Below are positions 59,103 through 64,000 of a stretch of DNA of 64,000 nucleotides, piece by piece. The stretch covers positions 221,357 through 285,356 of the forward strand of contig NZ_NHYM01000001.1 of assembly GCF_003288815.1 (NCBI RefSeq), read 5' to 3'. Position 1 is the first letter of the stretch; the number at the start of each line of letters is the position of its first letter. Under the pieces are notes generated by a model, which searched no databases, had not been told where the DNA came from, and saw nothing but the letters and a program-made list of their open reading frames with translations. The DNA comes from Helicobacter sp. 16-1353 (GTDB lineage Bacteria; Campylobacterota; Campylobacteria; Campylobacterales; Helicobacteraceae). Position numbers and translations under genes: made by a program.

Positions 59103-60203
59103 ATGAAAATAACAATAAATAAAAGCTTATTAGAATCTATAATAAGTAATTTCCAACCATTTTTAGAAAAAAGAGACACAAGCCAAATAACTTCGCATAT
59201 ATTAATAGAAACAAAAAAAAATGAAGTTATCCTAAAAGCAACAGATTATGAAATGGGCATAATAACTAGAATCAAAGATGAAAATATCCAAGAAGAAGAA
59301 AAAATAACAGTAAATGGAAAAGATATTTTAAACATATTAAAAAATCTAAAAGACGATAAAATAACCATATCAAACAATAATGAAAAATTAGAAATAAAAC
59401 AAGAAAAAACAAAAATAACATTACAAAGCTTCATAGGAGATAATTTCCCAGAATTTCCAAAAGATTATAAAAATTCCCAAATAAATATAGATTCAGCCAA
59501 TATTATAAATTCATTAAAAAAGATTTTTCCAGTAATCGAACCAAATAATTCAAAAATGGAAATAAGAAATGCATTAATTGATATTAAAGAATATAAATTT
59601 AATTTCGTAGCCACCGATACAAAAAGATTAGAAGTTATAAGCTTTAATAATCCATCTGTCGAAAAAATATCTTTTATGTTTCCAAGAAAAGCAATAATTG
59701 AGATTCAAAAATTCTTCAATGAAAAAGCAAATATCTATTTTAGCGACAACAATATAATAATAGAAAATGAAACAAATACATTTTTCACCAGAATCCCAAA
59801 TGGAAATTTCTTAGATTATGAGAGAGTTATTCCAAAAGATTCTCAATTAAAATATAAGATTCAAATAAACAAAGAAAAAATGATTGAATCATTAAAAATC
59901 ATAAATTCTATTTCAAAAAAAGTAAAAATTATTTTTTCTAAAGACAAAATAACATTCGAATCTGTTAGCGATGGAGATTCCCAAGCAGTTACAGAAATTG
60001 ATATTGATAAGGAATTAAATAAAAATTTTATAGATTCAATAGAAGAAAATATAGAAATATGCGTTCTCTCTCAACATATCTTAGAATATATTAAAAATAT
60101 TGACACAATTAATTTTGAATTTGGAATCAATGAAAATAAAAATTCCGCTTGTGTATTAAAAAGCGATAATTTTATTTTAGTAGTTATTCCAACACTCATA
60201 TAA
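59103..60203 (+). CDS. dnaN: DNA polymerase III sliding clamp
   Basis: 366 residues with three clamp domains. LLESIISNFQPFLEKRDTSQ at the start, FVATDTKRLEVISF in the middle, and a final FILVVIPTLI in place of the usual MPMRL-type end. Length is standard. It lies between the candidate oriC and gyrB. Confidence 0.95.
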   Translation: MKITINKSLLESIISNFQPFLEKRDTSQITSHILIETKKNEVILKATDYEMGIITRIKDENIQEEEKITVNGKDILNILKNLKDDKITISNNNEKLEIKQEKTKITLQSFIGDNFPEFPKDYKNSQINIDSANIINSLKKIFPVIEPNNSKMEIRNALIDIKEYKFNFVATDTKRLEVISFNNPSVEKISFMFPRKAIIEIQKFFNEKANIYFSDNNIIIENETNTFFTRIPNGNFLDYERVIPKDSQLKYKIQINKEKMIESLKIINSISKKVKIIFSKDKITFESVSDGDSQAVTEIDIDKELNKNFIDSIEENIEICVLSQHILEYIKNIDTINFEFGINENKNSACVLKSDNFILVVIPTLI

Positions 60204-60206
60204 TAG

Positions 60207-62525
<2,319 letters not shown>

Positions 62526-62565
62526 AGCAAGATTAAGGATTTTAAAATATATTTGCTTTGGGCGT

Positions 62566-62585
62566 GAGATTAGATTCTTAATCTC
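62566..62585 (+). terminator. Hairpin after gyrB
   Basis: GAGATTA/TAATCTC with a 6-base GATTCT loop between gyrB and the next small gene. It is weak, with no U run immediately downstream. Confidence 0.4.
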
Positions 62586-62615
62586 CGTCTAAACTTTAAA
62601 ATCTTTGGAAAAATT

Positions 62616-62822
62616 ATGAATGAAAATAAATATAAATTATTTATGTTTGGCTTTGGAATCGAGCTTAAAAGCCTAGATGATGTAGAAAAGCGACTTTCTC
62701 AAATCCCCACAAATAGAGCAGAAGTCGAGGGCATCGACCAATGCTACCTAATCGACCTAAAAACAGGCGAAAAATACCAAATAAATTTTGATAAGAAAAA
62801 ATACTTTGTGAAATTTAAATAA
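62616..62822 (+). CDS. Small hypothetical protein downstream of gyrB
   Basis: A 68-residue soluble protein (FGFGIELKSLDDVEKRL, CYLIDLKTGEKYQINF). No family recognised. Start ATG with no strong ribosome site. Codon use fits coding sequence. Its gene lies between gyrB and the phase-variable surface-protein gene. Confidence 0.55.
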   Translation: MNENKYKLFMFGFGIELKSLDDVEKRLSQIPTNRAEVEGIDQCYLIDLKTGEKYQINFDKKKYFVKFK

Positions 62823-62871
62823 ATTATATTACTTATAAATCAGCGGATTTTCTAAAATTAAATTTTTGTGT

Positions 62872-62877
62872 TACAAT
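62872..62877 (+). promoter_or_regulatory. Probable -10 box for the surface-protein gene
   Basis: TACAAT followed by an AGGAG site at 62894-62898 and ATG at 62905. Confidence 0.45.
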
Positions 62878-62904
62878 TTGGGATTTTAATTTTAGGAGAA
62901 TAGA

Positions 62905-64000
62905 ATGTTTACAAATATATTTAAATCGCAAATAGGGGGGGGAGTAGAGAATCTAGCAAGATTCTTAAATCAAGCTTAAGATTTCATAACTCCATAAACT
63001 TCACAAAATCTATATCATTCATCGCACTTTTTGCGACACTCACGCTTCCGCTCCACGCCCAGGACATTACGATTTACGGCACTATTGATGAGTTTAGGCT
63101 CTTTGAAACTTCTATAGATAGCCTAAATAATTATGGGGTGATTAAAAAATTCCAGCCGGGAGATGACGGCAGTGTTGCTTCTATTGATAATCTCAACAAT
63201 CAAGGCAAAATATTATTATCTTATGTTGATTATGCGTTGGGGAAACTATACGCCCATATACACGATTTGGGACTAGGTAAGCCTATAAATATCACAAACT
63301 ATCATTTGATTTTAGATAAGTCTGCTAGTGATTTTAATAGCTTTAGCTTTGGTGGCTGGAGTGGTAGTAATTTTCCAACTGGGGTGAGTGAAAATGACCT
63401 ATCACATTTGATAATCAATTCTAGTGATGTAACACTAAAAGATTCTAGCTCTAAGATTCTTATTTCTCTTGGCACAAATTTCGAAATAAATAAAGATTAT
63501 AGCTTAGATAAACTCATACTTACTAGTCAAGGAGCAAAGTATGATTTGACTTACGCAAATGGCGATTCCGTAAGTGATTTATTCTCACATTTGGTTATTA
63601 ATGGTGTGGATAACTCGCTATTAGATTTAAATAAAAATGGCAATTATTTTAATATAAGCACGAATAATGTATCAAGTAAGGCAACAGATTCCGTAGGTAA
63701 TGCCACAAGAAAGTCAAATATATCAAATGTAAATATCCTAACTTCCCATATTAAAGCAAATGTATTTAAAAGTGGATTTGGGGGATTTAATGGAAATCTT
63801 GCAAATATAGAATCTAATAAATTACAGAATCTAGAATCTTTAAGAATTGCGAAATTAAGAGAAAGTTTAGGTAAGAATCTAGAATCAAAAGACCTAGATT
63901 CCTTTAAATCAAATGATAGATTCTATTACAACAACACAAATGATACACAAGATTCCATAGTTGATTTGAATCTATCAAATACACAAGATTCACATAAATA
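62905..64000 (+). CDS. Large exported surface protein, phase-variable by poly-G (OFF here), partial
   Basis: ATG 62905 has AGGAG upstream and reads MFTNIFKSQIGG before a G8 tract. With G8 translation stops at about 62979. With nine Gs the frame is open for over 350 residues to the window edge. The ON frame gives a signal peptide beginning after a long basic leader (FTKSISFIALFATLTLPLHA) followed by DITIYGTIDEFRLFETS and long beta-rich Ser/Asn repeats (DLSHLIINSSDVTLKDSSS; DYSLDKLILTSQGAKYDLTY). This is the pattern of autotransporter or adhesin passengers, but the C-terminal domain lies outside the window. Asp-Ser pairs from GATTC words recur near the end. Confidence 0.75.
62935..62942 (+). 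repeat. G8 homopolymer, candidate phase-variation switch of the surface-protein gene
   Basis: Eight Gs after codon 10. G9 (or G6) joins the start to the long frame. Confidence 0.85.

Overview
The window looks like part of the chromosome of a Helicobacter-like member of the Campylobacterota. The evidence is an AT-rich genome, TTCAC-core DnaA boxes beside dnaA, and several gene runs whose order matches the Helicobacter/Campylobacter core: ilvC-minD-minE-dprA-ruvX, fabZ-lpxA-clpX-mreB-mreC, rlmN/ksgA/rnj/kpsF, pyrD-M16 protease-dapA-SDR-pgsA, and dnaA-dnaN-gyrB. No rRNA, tRNA, CRISPR array or recognisable insertion sequence was seen.

1-15.6 kb is accessory and patchy. It holds the 5' part of ccoS, a VirB2-like pilin orphan, a YafQ-type toxin-antitoxin pair, a poly-G phase-variable EpsG-like polysaccharide polymerase with a Wzz-like partner, and a SLAC1/TehA-type transporter broken by a frameshift. 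A respiratory set follows: cytochrome b, a four-cluster Fe-S protein, a Crp/Fnr regulator, a Tat-exported sulfide:quinone-oxidoreductase-like flavoprotein and a DUF2892 peptide. A non-coding element of about 400 bp with inverted-repeat ends sits between the cytochrome b and Fe-S genes. From 10.5 kb there is an overlapping four-gene operon: a PIN nuclease-ankyrin protein (switched OFF here by a G9 tract), a radical SAM enzyme, a P-loop kinase-HAD phosphatase fusion and a phosphoribosyltransferase. A PHP-phosphoesterase gene inside imperfect 27-28 bp inverted repeats comes next. The PIN-ankyrin and EpsG-like genes share the same ~55 bp upstream promoter module. This operon is the best candidate here for an undescribed system.

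15.6-41 kb is mainly core: alaS, recJ, pyrG, a DUF465 protein, RNase R, an HDOD protein, ilvC, a pseudopilin, minDE, a YibQ-like deacetylase, a WD40 protein, dprA, ruvX, an orphan DNA methyltransferase, mreC, mreB, clpX, lpxA, fabZ, queH, rlmN, a nucleoside-phosphorylase-like protein and hisF. 41-57 kb reads mostly on the + strand: ksgA (without a canonical start codon), rnj, kpsF, pyrD, an M16 protease, dapA, a FabL-like reductase, pgsA, rseP, yggS, htrA, a 1032-residue secreted protein with possible MshQ-like features, and ogt. RuvC is divergent to dnaA; dnaA-dnaN-gyrB follow with a probable oriC between dnaA and dnaN. The window ends inside a third poly-G gene, a large exported surface protein that is also OFF in this sequence.

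Two themes run through the window. First, simple-sequence contingency: three G8-G9 tracts each sit 24-100 bases after a start codon, and each separates a short open leader from a long ORF in another frame. Second, GATTC/GAATC-containing short motifs fill many intergenic stretches and also appear as Asp-Ser/Glu-Ser runs within proteins.
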